64,000 bases of DNA, from the NCBI GenBank assembly GCA_040285825.1, contig JAUPSS010000001.1, positions 2,542,001 through 2,606,000 of the forward strand, read 5' to 3'. The DNA comes from Eukaryota sp. TZLM1-RC (Eukaryota; Metamonada: BaSk clade). Position numbers and translations under genes: made by a program. Positions 37,914 through 48,503 of the stretch are shown piece by piece. The notes beneath the pieces were generated by a model that did no database searches, was not told the DNA's origin, and was given only the letters and a program-made list of their open reading frames with translations. The first letter of the stretch is position 1, and each line of letters starts with the position of its first letter.

Positions 37914-40900
37914 ATGTCCATTCAGCTTCCTATCAAGTTTGTACATGCCCTTCGTGAGTGTACCACTAACTCCTTCCTTTCTTCTACTTCCTTTTTCGAT
38001 TTAATAGATTCTACTCTCTCACAGGCTGATTCAGCAGAGGATGATATCTCTCTAGATCTTACAGCTTTCCTTCCTTCATCGTTCTACGTCTCTCCATTTC
38101 TTCAAGTTATTCATGGGACACAATTCGGAACACGTGACCTACCACCACTCTCAATCCCCTTATCTGAGGTTCCTTCCCTCTCCACCACCACCACGACTTC
38201 GTCCTACCACTGCTACTTTCTTCGTAATACTGAGTACAAACCAAAGCTAATCGTTTTGCGACCTAGTTGTATTCATTTCTCATCGAGCTTGAACAGGAAA
38301 TCCAGGGGCACCAGTTATAATAATCTCAGAGTACTTTCCTTTGATGAGCGCTCTTTGGAGTTTGTTCTGCCAATCCCTAATCAATCAGTTCCATTTACCT
38401 TTAAATCAGACCAAAATCAATCAAAATTGATTAAATCTGTTTTGGTTTCCGCTCATAATCGGTATTGTTACTTTAGTCAAAGACTTTGTGAAGCTTTCCC
38501 TAAACTTGAATTACTTTTTGAGTCTGGTTTTAAAATTACAAAGAAAACTAAATTCGTTTACATTAGTTTCTTGCAAATTCTTGCAAATTCTTCAATAGTC
38601 TCACTTAAACTCATTGCTTTGGCTAGGTTATTCGAGTATTATCCTTGTTCAATTTTAAAAAACTTTAATTTTCAAGAACAGTTTGAAGAATTTTCTTCTT
38701 TATTGAGCTCAATTCCCTGCAAGGGTTATTCCCAACTTTCTGAACAGTTGCTTGGTCTAGTCAATAAAAAGATGGACGAAAAGGTAAAGTTTAAATTTGA
38801 TGATGTTCAAGGTGCCAATTTTGGGAAATTGCAATCACTTTCCAAGTCTTCAGTGAATAGAGCTCTTTCACAGATCATTAATGAAATTTTCGATTCGGGA
38901 AGTTCTAATTCTAGGGTTTTGTCTTTGAGATCATTTAATTTTGGTTCTCTCAGCAAGTTTTTGGGCTATTTTGCCAATAATTATAATCTGGAATTAATTT
39001 CAAGATTAAGTTTGGTTAATTGTGGATTCAAGGATAATTTTTCATTAAGTTTGGTGAGGAATTCTTTTTCCAATATTCAAATTTTGGAACTAGACCACAA
39101 TGAGCTCAGAAAATTGTCAGGTCAGCCCCCTGACACTTTGTTCAAAATTTCGGTACTCGGTAATCAATTTTCTGATGTTAATTCAATACTTGAACCATTC
39201 AAAAATGGAAATTCCAATCTTAAGGAACTTTTTGTGGTTGGTAACCCTTTTGTTAACTCACAATCTTCCTTAACTTGGTTTTTTTCAGCAGTGGTTCCTA
39301 TCATGTCATTTAAACTATCAATCAATGTGATTGATGGGTTTCCGGTCAACAATATTCTAGAGTCTTTGTCCTTTCTTCGTTTATCTGATCACGTCAACTT
39401 TTTGACCTTTATTTCTCAACTTATCCTTCCAGACCCAGTAGTTGCTTCAAAACCTTTGGAATATGGTGTTTTTGCTCTTAACAATTCTATTATATCTCCA
39501 ATTAGTTTTGTTTTGTCTGGAATTATTGATTTACTGGTAATCTTGGTAATTGATTTCAAATCCCCGTTGTTTGTTAGTTCTAAGGCGATGTTGACATTGG
39601 TTTCGATCGCACGTGATGAGATGACATTATCCCACGTCATCAGCTCAATATTAGTCACTTTAGGTCAAAAGTCGTCGTTTTTGACGTCAGATTTAGGAAT
39701 TCTATTGACTATTTTTGACTCAGTTTTTGCTTTAACTTGCCGGTTAACTGATGAAGGTAGAGTTTTGGTTTCTAATTACATTAATTTAGAGTTGACTTCT
39801 TTGGAATTCAATAGCTTTCAATTAATTTTAGATTTATTTATCACCAATAATGTTCATCAACTATATTCGTTCTTTGGAATTTGTAAATTTTTAAATACAT
39901 CCCTGAATATTTCTAAAATTCCAAAATTTTTCTACGCCAAAGTTGAAGCAAATGATAATTTGGTTGAGCATGTGTATGCATTCTTTCTATTTCTCTCATC
40001 AACCCAACCCTCTTTTTCTGAAGAAGAGTTAGTAATTATTCTTGACCTTTGTCTCAAAGTTTCTGGTTTTAACACTTTTTTACCCCCCTCACTGTCTCTG
40101 GACTGTGATCGACCGGAGACTTTAATCATGATGATGTTGGCTTCTATTTTGCTCGAAAACATTTCCATCTCAAATGGCAAAGTTCAACAACTACTCGAGC
40201 AAATCTTGCCTCTCTCGTTACATTTACTGACAAACGATTGCCACGTCTGCTATGAATCTTGCATTTCTTTGTTCTCTGCCCTGACCAAGTTTCATGGTCA
40301 ATTTGGTGTGGACCTCTGTTGTGGGTTGTTTTCAGATGTACAATTAGGAGACATTTCTATTCTGATTTCTATTTTAAACAACCATGATTTAATTGAACCA
40401 TCAGTTATAGGGGTTTGTCTTTCTTCAGTCAATTCTCTGGTCCAAAAGCTTAATTTTTCCATTGAGTTTAGTAATAGCCTTGCTAACCAAAACCTATTGG
40501 AAGCGCTTTTGTCAATTATTTCCCACGCTAAGGACTCGCTTGCATCATCTGCGCTTGAATGTTTGATGACTTTACTTTCAAATACCCCTGCAATTCAAAT
40601 AGAAACTTCTGAGTCGGGCGATTTAAAAGTGTTTTTGGATAATTTAATTGTAATTATTAAAGAATCAATGTTTAAGAATTGTTTATTTGACGGATGTTGT
40701 AAAATTTTGTCATCTTTATCCAAAATTTTTGATCCTGAGCTCCTTTTTGAGCCCTTTTCTGCCCCAGATTTTGTAGATTGCCTTACACCTTTAATCAGTA
40801 ATTCTTCAGATCACGTTATCAGTCAGTTACTTTCATTTTATGTAATTATTTACGGGTCAAGAGAAGATCAACCTGTTCCAATCAGCTTGTTGAAATCATT

Positions 40901-43900
40901 TCTCAATCATTTCCACAATCATTTTTTGATTGAAAATTTAATCAACATTGTAAACATTGCCTTGTTCCAGCCTAATCAAGATTTCATCCTTTACTGTGAA
41001 ACTTTAATCAATATGTTTTCTGATTTTATAGCTTCAAAATGCTCAAATCATCTCTTTAAACAATCACACGAAAGGTTGCTGTCTTGTCTGTTGGTGACCT
41101 TAACAAAGCTTGTCGTTTGCTATTTTAACCATCATTCCAGATTTCCTAAAAACATTTCCAGTTATCGTGAATTAATTCAGTCTCTGTATTCACTATCAAC
41201 TTCATCCCCAGTTTCACCTTCCGTTTGTGGAATTGATGACGTCATGAGAGTCAGTGGGGTGTTGTTATTGATTTTCTGTTGTGCTGGCAATTTTTGTTGT
41301 GTTTTTCCCCCAGATTCTGAAGAATTTGTTTCTTTTTTCAGTAAAATTTTGAATGAAATTCAAATATTGGTATTTTCAAATTTTGAAGAAGATCTCGCTA
41401 ATGATCCGCTGTTTTTAAAAGAGATTTCTCTCAATGTTTTCAACCAATTAATTTCTCAAGATTTTGTCTTATCGAAGATATCTTCTATAGGCATTGAGAT
41501 AATTTTTTCACTATGTATTACTCTCTCTAGAAAAAAATTAGATCCACTCAATACTTACTCCGTTTTCGCGGTCACTCTTCTTGCGAAATTTGGCGAATCT
41601 TACGTTAAATCTGATGGAATTGAACTTGATGGGAGTGATTTGACTGATTTCTTTACAACACTTGTTTGTGGTTTATCAATGGACAATTATAATCTTCCAC
41701 TTGAAACAATTTTGGAACCAATTGCCCAATTAAGTAGGTTGGTTTTTGCAGTAAAGTTTTTAGCAAACGAATCTACAATTAATCATTTAGTAAGTTTGTT
41801 GATTTCATTATTAAATGATTGGTTTTACTGTACCAGTCAAAGTCTTTATAGTTGTATACAGTCTGTTTTGATGGAAATGATTTCCAATATTGACTGTCAT
41901 GACGTAGCAACGGGTAAAAAAGAAGTTGATTTCAGAAATGTTGCCTTCATAATTGAAATTTTGAGCAATATTTTATCATCAGCTCCCACACATGTCTGTG
42001 ATCTCATTTTGAGCCTTCCAGATTTTCGAAAGTTCTTGTTAAACTTGGACCATTTTTCACCAAATTTTCCCTATTTATCTGAAATAATCTCTTTTTTGAA
42101 TTCTTTATTCACATTAAAAGTTAATTCCAAATTTCCGCTATTCCCTTATGTCGCTTCCCTTCTTGGATTAATCAATCAAGCCTTTTTGGGTGAAACTTCT
42201 CAATCAAAAACTAAATCACTTTTAGATTGTATATGTCTATTAGCTCAAAAACATCCTATACACGTCATCAACTCTACATTTTTGATTGAAAAATTGATTG
42301 ATTTTGTAGAGAATCCTATTGATGATCAAATTTTGGTGTCAACTTGCGATATTTTTGCATCTCTTGCCAAGTGTGTAATTCCCTTCGTCAATAACAAATT
42401 ACAATCACTACCTTTCAAAGCTCTGCTTTTGCAGTTGATTAGTAGTTTTGAAAGTGTTGAAGTTTTGGAATCCTTATTGAGTTTATCTCACTCATTAGTC
42501 AAGAACGTGAAACTCTTCGCAAATGAATTAATTGCAGAAAAATACCACAGCTCTGTTTTTAACCTTCTGAGAGGCAATCAACTTCCTGATGGCGTCGTTT
42601 CAATCATTTTTGATCTTTGTTCTGAATTATTGATTAGCGATGCTCAGTTGGCTAGTTTTTTCAATAATTCTGATAATTTGCTATTATTAATTCAATTTTC
42701 CCAATCTAGTAGGTTGTTATTACTTTTGTTTCACCAGCAACATTCCCTGGGATTATCAAATGAATTGTTTAAAATCTTTAGAAATTGTTTAGAACATTTG
42801 AATTTTCAAGTGATAATGTTCTTCCTCCAAGTTTATCTTCGGTTTCTCAAATCTTCACCTTTAAATCACAATCCTAATTCTTTTATACCAATCATAATTG
42901 ATTGTTCACGTCATCATGATTTGCTTTTAATTTGTTTGGAAGTAATGGTCCAATTTTTTGACCTCTCAGATGTTAAGTTGGATGTTTCGCAAATAGTCTC
43001 TGTTGCTACTAAATTTTCCAGTGAAATATCAACACTGAGCTCTTCCTGCCAATCAAATTTGATTCTTTTGAATTCAAAGTTGATTTCTCTAAATACTTCT
43101 TGTTTTTCTGAAAATTTTGTCACAACGTTTTCAAAAAATCTATTGGCGTTAAGTCCTGAGGAAAATCTCGTTTTACATACCTTTAATTGGTTATCTTCAG
43201 TATCACGTTTGTTTCCAAAGTCTGTGTTAAAGTTAGTTTTCAACTATTTTAGTTCATTGTTTAATTTAGACGAGTCATCAGCTACAAGAAGGGAATTTCA
43301 TTTTGGTTCAATTTTGAGCTGTTTGATATCAATTTTGAGCTCATCAGTTGTCGAAGATGATCTTATTTCAAAGTATTCAAAAAAATTTGTTGAACATCCT
43401 CAATCTGCTGAAATTTTGATTCTTGAAGCAAGAAATTCAGTCATTGCTCTGAAACTTATAAATTTTTCTTATCTACTATCAAAGTACACCGACCTAGCCC
43501 CCATTTTGCCACAGCTGGTTCACGTTTGCAACTTTTTGTTGTCCAATTCCCGCTCCAATATTAACTATTCTTTCCAGGCAGCAAAATTTTTAAATGATGT
43601 TGTTATTGGTAAAAATGAAAATATGGCTGAATTAACTTTGACATCTTCAATTTTAGTTACTGTCATTTGCGAATTAATTGAAATAGTAAAGTCAATATTT
43701 CAATCAGATCCCACCAAGTTGTCACCTGGCTTGTCACGATCTCTTCTTTTATTTTCCCAAATTTTGGGCAACTTATCCTCCAGCCATTCTGCTTCCTGCA
43801 GTCTCATGATTGATTCTTTACTTGTGCACTTGAATCATCTTGACCAATCATTTGTGATTCCGATTTTGATTGCACTGTTCAAAATTTCCGAATCTTGTCA

Positions 43901-46262
43901 ATCCTGTCGTGAATTACTGGCTATTAAAATAAATATTCTGATGACAACTTTGAGCCAAATATTGGATGATCTTCCCATTGAGGTGTTATTGAGCTCTATT
44001 CGAGTTTTGTCTCATATGATTTCTCACGGAAACGGCTTGCGTTCCTTTGTTGTTTCTGATGTAGATATGCTTGTCGACATTTTTGACCGTCTCAATTCTC
44101 ATTTGACAAGTGATAGGGATCAAATAGTCGACCTTTTTGATTGCTTTATTTCTATCTTTTGTCATTTGTATTCAGCTTACCCAACAAAAATGAAAACCAC
44201 AAAGTTTATTTCATTTGTCTTTTCCTGCTTTTTCCAGAATTGTTCCTTTGAACTGTATTCGGATAACTCTAATGTAATTACCTTGGCAGGTTCGTACTTC
44301 AATATTTTGAACAAATTTTTAGATTCAGATCCTGGTCTCGGTCTGATCTTTTCTCAAATATTACACGAAAATTCAGAGCTGTTAGCTTGTTTGTTACCCA
44401 TTTTCTCAATTGATACTCTAACTATTCCTTTTTCAAAGTTTGTCAGTAGTGTCTTGGCCTCAAATTTTGGGCTTAAAACGTTGATGATCTCTTTATTAAA
44501 TGAATTTTTAAGGAAAGAAGAAACAAATGTGGACTTGATAATTCATAATGCTCTTCAATTTTTAAATATTTCAAATATTCTCGATAATAGCCTTTTGTGT
44601 AAGGAAATGATACTCATCTTGTCAACGAGTTGTCACCAAATGTCGAGGGATCAAATTTTGATCTTTTCTCAAATAATTGACAATTGCAATTGCTTGGACG
44701 TTTTTTCTTCAGGTCTACCTGTACAATTCTCCAATGTTTTTGAATCTTCGTTGAGTGATCTTTTGGCTACTGTAGATCTTGAGGGACAAAATATTGAAAT
44801 TTTGGTGGAATTCTCCTGTCTCTTCAAAATTATTGCATATGCATTTTCAAAAAACTCAGTGACTAAGTCTAAATTTTTCAACAATAACGTTAATGTTTTG
44901 GAATCTACTTTGAAAAACTTGGTTATTAAACTTGAAGCTAATTCCCAATTTTCCAATATGTTCTTTGATTCTTTATTAATATTTATTCATTTATTTCCAG
45001 ACAATGAACTAATTTTCCAACCAGAATATAGACTAAAGATGGTCAACTGTGGTGAAAATTTCCATCTTTTGGATGATTTATTTGTTTCAGTTCTGAATTC
45101 ATTTAACCCAAATTTTAATGATTTACTGGACTTCTTGCTTCAAAATGCTTGTTTTTTGTCAAACCTGAGGGTCAAATCATTTGTTGGAATTATTGAAGTT
45201 TTTTCCCAAAATTTTGCAATGCTTGACTGGACTCAATTTTCTTGTCAATTATTAAAGCAGTTTTTCGTTAAATTTTTGGTTAAATTTGAAATATTTGATG
45301 CTAAAACACAACAGCTTGCATTTGAGTTTTTGTTCAAGATATTTGACCAAATTTCTGCATTGATGAGTGGAATTTTTGATTTTTCTATCATTCATTTGAT
45401 TGTGTCGAAATTTTCAAACATTCATCACTATGTTCAATTTATTGAACTTTGCCTGAGGCATGAATTCTTTGACCCTCTTAAAATTGATCTCCTTTGGACC
45501 CAGTTCAGTTGTCAGCTGTCGTCAGCTGAAAATTTGGACACCATCCAGTCTTTACTTGAAAGTCTATATGAGGTACGTCATAATTTGTTGTTATTACCTT
45601 TTATTCGTGTGGTTCTTTCTGTTTTCGATCAATCAAAAGATTGGAGTTTCCCAATCACAGTCATTGCCAGTAGTCTTGAAGAAGAAGATTTTAAATTAGA
45701 TGATTTGGTAAACACTGATCATCTTTATGAATTCATTAATTATTGTTTCAAGGATCCTTTAAAATCCACTTCTTCTTCCTTTGTTTTGAAAGATATGTGC
45801 TCTATTTTATCAAACTGCCAGTCTGCCTTTTGTATTTGTAATTGTTTTGAATCTTATCTTTTGACATCATTTTTTGATCTCTGCAATGGTGAATCAATCT
45901 GTTTCGCAATTGAATTTACCTTTTACCTGTCTAATTTCACTGATCTAAGTCAACAAAGTTCTCTTAATTTAGTTTCTGTCAACCGGTTGATCACATCATT
46001 TTTAGAAAATGTCTTGATAAAGCCAGAAAATTTCTTTAATTTTGTTCATTGTGTCCAATTTTCCTTGAAGATTCTGTTTAATCTATCTGACTTTGTCCCT
46101 GTTCTACCATCTTCTACAATTCAAAATGGATTAATTAGTTTTATTGAAAAAAATTATAACAAATTGAACATTGACTTTGTTTCTGATGTTTGTAATTTTG
46201 CTAAAATTGATTCTCGGTTTACGGTGAATCTAACCAATACTTTGATGAATTTAATTGATTAA
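37914..46262 (+). CDS. Giant LRR/alpha-solenoid protein (2782 residues), not recognised
   Basis: A single uninterrupted frame of 8.3 kb from ATG 37914 (MSIQLPIKFVHALRECTTNS) to TAA. The first 230 residues are mixed and could hold a PH-like module (KLIVLRPSCIHFSS; PFTFKSDQNQSKLIKSVLVS). Residues about 340-470 are leucine-rich repeats (LISRLSLVNCGFKDNFSLSL; NIQILELDHNELRKLSGQ; LFKISVLGNQFSDVNSIL). The remaining 2300 residues are almost entirely amphipathic helices of armadillo/HEAT type, rich in Leu, Ser, Phe and Asn. No catalytic motif, transmembrane anchor or signal peptide was seen. A scaffold or trafficking role is likely from fold alone. PH-LRR order recalls CARMIL-type proteins, but the solenoid tail does not. 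Confidence 0.85.
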   Translation: MSIQLPIKFVHALRECTTNSFLSSTSFFDLIDSTLSQADSAEDDISLDLTAFLPSSFYVSPFLQVIHGTQFGTRDLPPLSIPLSEVPSLSTTTTTSSYHCYFLRNTEYKPKLIVLRPSCIHFSSSLNRKSRGTSYNNLRVLSFDERSLEFVLPIPNQSVPFTFKSDQNQSKLIKSVLVSAHNRYCYFSQRLCEAFPKLELLFESGFKITKKTKFVYISFLQILANSSIVSLKLIALARLFEYYPCSILKNFNFQEQFEEFSSLLSSIPCKGYSQLSEQLLGLVNKKMDEKVKFKFDDVQGANFGKLQSLSKSSVNRALSQIINEIFDSGSSNSRVLSLRSFNFGSLSKFLGYFANNYNLELISRLSLVNCGFKDNFSLSLVRNSFSNIQILELDHNELRKLSGQPPDTLFKISVLGNQFSDVNSILEPFKNGNSNLKELFVVGNPFVNSQSSLTWFFSAVVPIMSFKLSINVIDGFPVNNILESLSFLRLSDHVNFLTFISQLILPDPVVASKPLEYGVFALNNSIISPISFVLSGIIDLLVILVIDFKSPLFVSSKAMLTLVSIARDEMTLSHVISSILVTLGQKSSFLTSDLGILLTIFDSVFALTCRLTDEGRVLVSNYINLELTSLEFNSFQLILDLFITNNVHQLYSFFGICKFLNTSLNISKIPKFFYAKVEANDNLVEHVYAFFLFLSSTQPSFSEEELVIILDLCLKVSGFNTFLPPSLSLDCDRPETLIMMMLASILLENISISNGKVQQLLEQILPLSLHLLTNDCHVCYESCISLFSALTKFHGQFGVDLCCGLFSDVQLGDISILISILNNHDLIEPSVIGVCLSSVNSLVQKLNFSIEFSNSLANQNLLEALLSIISHAKDSLASSALECLMTLLSNTPAIQIETSESGDLKVFLDNLIVIIKESMFKNCLFDGCCKILSSLSKIFDPELLFEPFSAPDFVDCLTPLISNSSDHVISQLLSFYVIIYGSREDQPVPISLLKSFLNHFHNHFLIENLINIVNIALFQPNQDFILYCETLINMFSDFIASKCSNHLFKQSHERLLSCLLVTLTKLVVCYFNHHSRFPKNISSYRELIQSLYSLSTSSPVSPSVCGIDDVMRVSGVLLLIFCCAGNFCCVFPPDSEEFVSFFSKILNEIQILVFSNFEEDLANDPLFLKEISLNVFNQLISQDFVLSKISSIGIEIIFSLCITLSRKKLDPLNTYSVFAVTLLAKFGESYVKSDGIELDGSDLTDFFTTLVCGLSMDNYNLPLETILEPIAQLSRLVFAVKFLANESTINHLVSLLISLLNDWFYCTSQSLYSCIQSVLMEMISNIDCHDVATGKKEVDFRNVAFIIEILSNILSSAPTHVCDLILSLPDFRKFLLNLDHFSPNFPYLSEIISFLNSLFTLKVNSKFPLFPYVASLLGLINQAFLGETSQSKTKSLLDCICLLAQKHPIHVINSTFLIEKLIDFVENPIDDQILVSTCDIFASLAKCVIPFVNNKLQSLPFKALLLQLISSFESVEVLESLLSLSHSLVKNVKLFANELIAEKYHSSVFNLLRGNQLPDGVVSIIFDLCSELLISDAQLASFFNNSDNLLLLIQFSQSSRLLLLLFHQQHSLGLSNELFKIFRNCLEHLNFQVIMFFLQVYLRFLKSSPLNHNPNSFIPIIIDCSRHHDLLLICLEVMVQFFDLSDVKLDVSQIVSVATKFSSEISTLSSSCQSNLILLNSKLISLNTSCFSENFVTTFSKNLLALSPEENLVLHTFNWLSSVSRLFPKSVLKLVFNYFSSLFNLDESSATRREFHFGSILSCLISILSSSVVEDDLISKYSKKFVEHPQSAEILILEARNSVIALKLINFSYLLSKYTDLAPILPQLVHVCNFLLSNSRSNINYSFQAAKFLNDVVIGKNENMAELTLTSSILVTVICELIEIVKSIFQSDPTKLSPGLSRSLLLFSQILGNLSSSHSASCSLMIDSLLVHLNHLDQSFVIPILIALFKISESCQSCRELLAIKINILMTTLSQILDDLPIEVLLSSIRVLSHMISHGNGLRSFVVSDVDMLVDIFDRLNSHLTSDRDQIVDLFDCFISIFCHLYSAYPTKMKTTKFISFVFSCFFQNCSFELYSDNSNVITLAGSYFNILNKFLDSDPGLGLIFSQILHENSELLACLLPIFSIDTLTIPFSKFVSSVLASNFGLKTLMISLLNEFLRKEETNVDLIIHNALQFLNISNILDNSLLCKEMILILSTSCHQMSRDQILIFSQIIDNCNCLDVFSSGLPVQFSNVFESSLSDLLATVDLEGQNIEILVEFSCLFKIIAYAFSKNSVTKSKFFNNNVNVLESTLKNLVIKLEANSQFSNMFFDSLLIFIHLFPDNELIFQPEYRLKMVNCGENFHLLDDLFVSVLNSFNPNFNDLLDFLLQNACFLSNLRVKSFVGIIEVFSQNFAMLDWTQFSCQLLKQFFVKFLVKFEIFDAKTQQLAFEFLFKIFDQISALMSGIFDFSIIHLIVSKFSNIHHYVQFIELCLRHEFFDPLKIDLLWTQFSCQLSSAENLDTIQSLLESLYEVRHNLLLLPFIRVVLSVFDQSKDWSFPITVIASSLEEEDFKLDDLVNTDHLYEFINYCFKDPLKSTSSSFVLKDMCSILSNCQSAFCICNCFESYLLTSFFDLCNGESICFAIEFTFYLSNFTDLSQQSSLNLVSVNRLITSFLENVLIKPENFFNFVHCVQFSLKILFNLSDFVPVLPSSTIQNGLISFIEKNYNKLNIDFVSDVCNFAKIDSRFTVNLTNTLMNLID

Positions 46263-46325
46263 TTTTTGAAAAAAAAAAACTTTTTTAATAACAAATATGT
46301 GTAAATAAACAGTGTTTTAAAAAAA

Positions 46326-46898
46326 TTATTTTCGTTTTCTTTTTAAATGAATTTGGTTCTCTGTTTTAACATCCTTGGCTTCTCTCCGTGTTGTGTTTCT
46401 CTTCTGCCAGTCAGATCTTTTTAAAATTATTGGCTTTAATCCTAAGTATGTTCCCTTTAACTCCTTCATTGCTCGTAAATAGTCATCAACATTCAATAGA
46501 GAAACAAAGCCATATCCCTTACCCTTGACAACTCTTGCTTTGTGAAAACTGTCAAATCTAGAAAACAGACCAGACAACATGTTATCAGTGACGTCGGGGG
46601 ATAGATTTCCAACGAATATTCTGAAATCATTCTCTGGCCAAGTTGCTAGTTCCCTGTCTTCCCAGGTTTCTCCCGCAATGGTTCGATAAAATCTTTTTCG
46701 AGATGTCTGGAGGAGAGGTTCAACTGAGTACTCATGGGTTTTTCTTGCTGATTGTTCTTTCGTGGATTTTTTAGAAGTTGTAGGTTGAGACTGTGAGGGT
46801 TCAGCTTTCTGTGGAGGTTCACTCTTTTTCATAGGAACGGCAGGAAACTCTGAAGACAACTCCTTTTGGAAGAGGTCAAACTCGTCCTCCGAAGCCAT
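46326..46898 (-). CDS. RBM42: RBM42-like RNA-binding protein
   Basis: 190 residues from ATG 46898 (MASEDEFDLFQKELSSEF); nine upstream codons open with TTG and are not used. The core matches RBM42: FYRTIAGETWEDRELATWPE, then an RRM with DFRIFVGNLSPDVTDNMLSG (RNP2), FSRFDSFHKARVVKGKGYGF (RNP1 = KGYGFVSL) and DDYLRAMKELKGTYLGLKPI, followed by KRSDWQKRN. Relative to the animal family, the loop before RNP1 (usually ...DKRTGKTKGYGF) is about six residues shorter. The N-terminal 60 residues are Ser/Pro/Gln-rich and disordered; the tail is basic. The family is linked to pre-mRNA splicing. It converges on the giant gene with only 63 bp between. Confidence 0.9.
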   Translation of the reverse strand: MASEDEFDLFQKELSSEFPAVPMKKSEPPQKAEPSQSQPTTSKKSTKEQSARKTHEYSVEPLLQTSRKRFYRTIAGETWEDRELATWPENDFRIFVGNLSPDVTDNMLSGLFSRFDSFHKARVVKGKGYGFVSLLNVDDYLRAMKELKGTYLGLKPIILKRSDWQKRNTTRREAKDVKTENQIHLKRKRK

Positions 46899-47131
46899 TA
46901 TACTTATGTTTGGGTTTTGTGACAAGGCCCAGTTTTCAATAAAGATATCTAATGAGGTGAGTGAATATGGTTTTCATTTGAAATGCATACTTTCGTCAAG
47001 CATCATTCAAACTTATTCCAAGAAATTTCATTCTTGGTGAGATCGTCCACAGACGTTTTAGAATCCTCGAATAATTGGCCACCAATTTCAGTGAGCCCAT
47101 TTCTCCTCTAAAACAATACGTAGCTTTGAAG

Positions 47132-47722
47132 CTAGTTTCTTTGTGGTCTCTGGAACGCTTCTGGTCTTGTTCCATAGTAGTGCTCACTAATTGCAATTTC
47201 TAACTGATTTAGTGATGTAGAAATGTCTCTAGACCAAACTTGATTACATTCCGGACAACTGAAATAGGCGTTGTGAACTTTAACTTCACCATCAACTTCT
47301 CGATAGATCTTTTGGTGTAGCATCTTGCAGCAGTTCACCTTTTGAGATGTCATATATTCATCTCCGATCTTCACATAAGCAAATGAACATTGTAACAACT
47401 TGAGAAACGCCTTACGTTCAGTTTTCACTTTTTGACGTGATGTACCACCACCTCCATTGCCAAACCACACCTTTACTTCTCGACCGTTTGCAAATTTTTT
47501 CACTTTGTTGATAATGGAGCTAATTCTTTTCTGTTTTCTTATAAAGAAGTCAAATGTATTTCTCCTCAATGCTTTTCGAGCACTCAGATTTAATTGCTGC
47601 TTTAGCAATGATCGTCTTACGTTATTATCTTCATGGTCCTTATGGTCACCGATAGTTGTTATTTTCGAAACCAAAATTCTAAAGCTTGTCAATAGTTCGA
47701 AAATTTTAGTAAAGGGGATCAT
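47132..47722 (-). pseudogene. Fanzor-like copy C, C-terminal half (196 residues, open)
   Basis: An uninterrupted minus-strand frame. It shares with copy D the segment RRNTFDFFIRKQKRISS, VKVWFGNGGGGTSRQKVKTE and RKAFLKLLQ. It then has VKIGDEYMTSQKVNCC, the D-E-Y-x-T-S-x-x-x-C-C motif leading into the Fanzor/TnpB zinc ribbon. CPECNQVWSRDISTSLNQ closes the ribbon and carries the RuvC-III Asp. It ends RPEAFQRPQRN, as does copy D (RPLALRRPQ). The RuvC-I strand is missing, so it cannot form the full active site alone. The ATG at 47722 directly follows, in frame, a TAA that ends the helical sequence upstream. A 5'-truncated copy is the simplest reading. Confidence 0.72.
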
Positions 47723-48432
47723 TTAAATGGAACACTTGAATAATTCCTCAAAAGAATGCTTGCTCAACTCATCCAAAAAATTCATAATACGGCAGTAAAA
47801 ATTCATAATACGGCAGTAAAAAATCGATGTCACATCTCCACATTTTGACCTACTGTTTAACTTGGCTTGACTCACTTTACTTTTCACGACTGTCCATCTA
47901 CGGTCCTTAATTAGTTCAATCAACGAGGAATCATATTTATTGGAAGTTGATAAATAAATAACTTTATTAATTAAATCAACTGTATTAAGAACCACTAACA
48001 CAATTTCATCTTTTTCTTTTGTTTCACAAACCCGAAATAAAGAACATAAACCTGACAAAAAATGAAGAAGAAAGCTGACCGTTTGAGAGAAAGAACTACT
48101 AGGCGAAAGGTTCGCCAAAAAGGAATTAACCCAAGAATCAAAGAGAAAAAGTGAAGACAGAGAAGATGTGGCGAAGGAACAGAAGGGGGAGTTGAGAGCG
48201 TAGAGAGGACGGCATGGGATAAGGTTAATAATGTTGATGTTTGGTGATCATAGAGTGTTTTATAGCGTTTAGCAATGTCTTCCTGGAGGAGTAGTGATTG
48301 TTGCATTATTGAAAGTAGAGTGGCATGTGAGGAGGTCTGTTGAAGTTCTTTGAGAAGGTGAGAGATTATGTTGTGGTATTTTTGGAGGGTTGGTCCCTCT
48401 CCTTTGGACTTCTTGTTCGTGCACCAATTCAA
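47723..48432 (-). pseudogene. Helical protein gene broken by a frameshift, not recognised
   Basis: Two overlapping minus-strand frames. The first (from 48432) reads LQKYHNIISHLLKELQQTSS and LLQEDIAKRYKTLYDHQTST. The second reads SLFLFDSWVNSFLANLSPSS, FLLHFLSGLCSLFRVCETKE and VLVVLNTVDLINKVIYLSTS, down to a TAA at 47723. Both look coding and alpha-helical, so a frame change near 48150-48230 is likely. The first frame has no nearby ATG. I recognise no family. It is divergent from the 222-residue gene with about 70 bp between, so the two may share a promoter region. Confidence 0.5.
47777..47818 (+). repeat. Tandem repeat, 21 bp x 2
   Basis: Two exact copies of AAAATTCATAATACGGCAGTA. In the minus-strand frame it duplicates the seven residues YCRIMNF. 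Confidence 0.9.
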
Positions 48433-48503
48433 TATTTAACCCTTCAACACTCAGTATTAAATTAACAGATTCTTAATCCCTTGCTATTTACCACATCTAT
48501 AGC

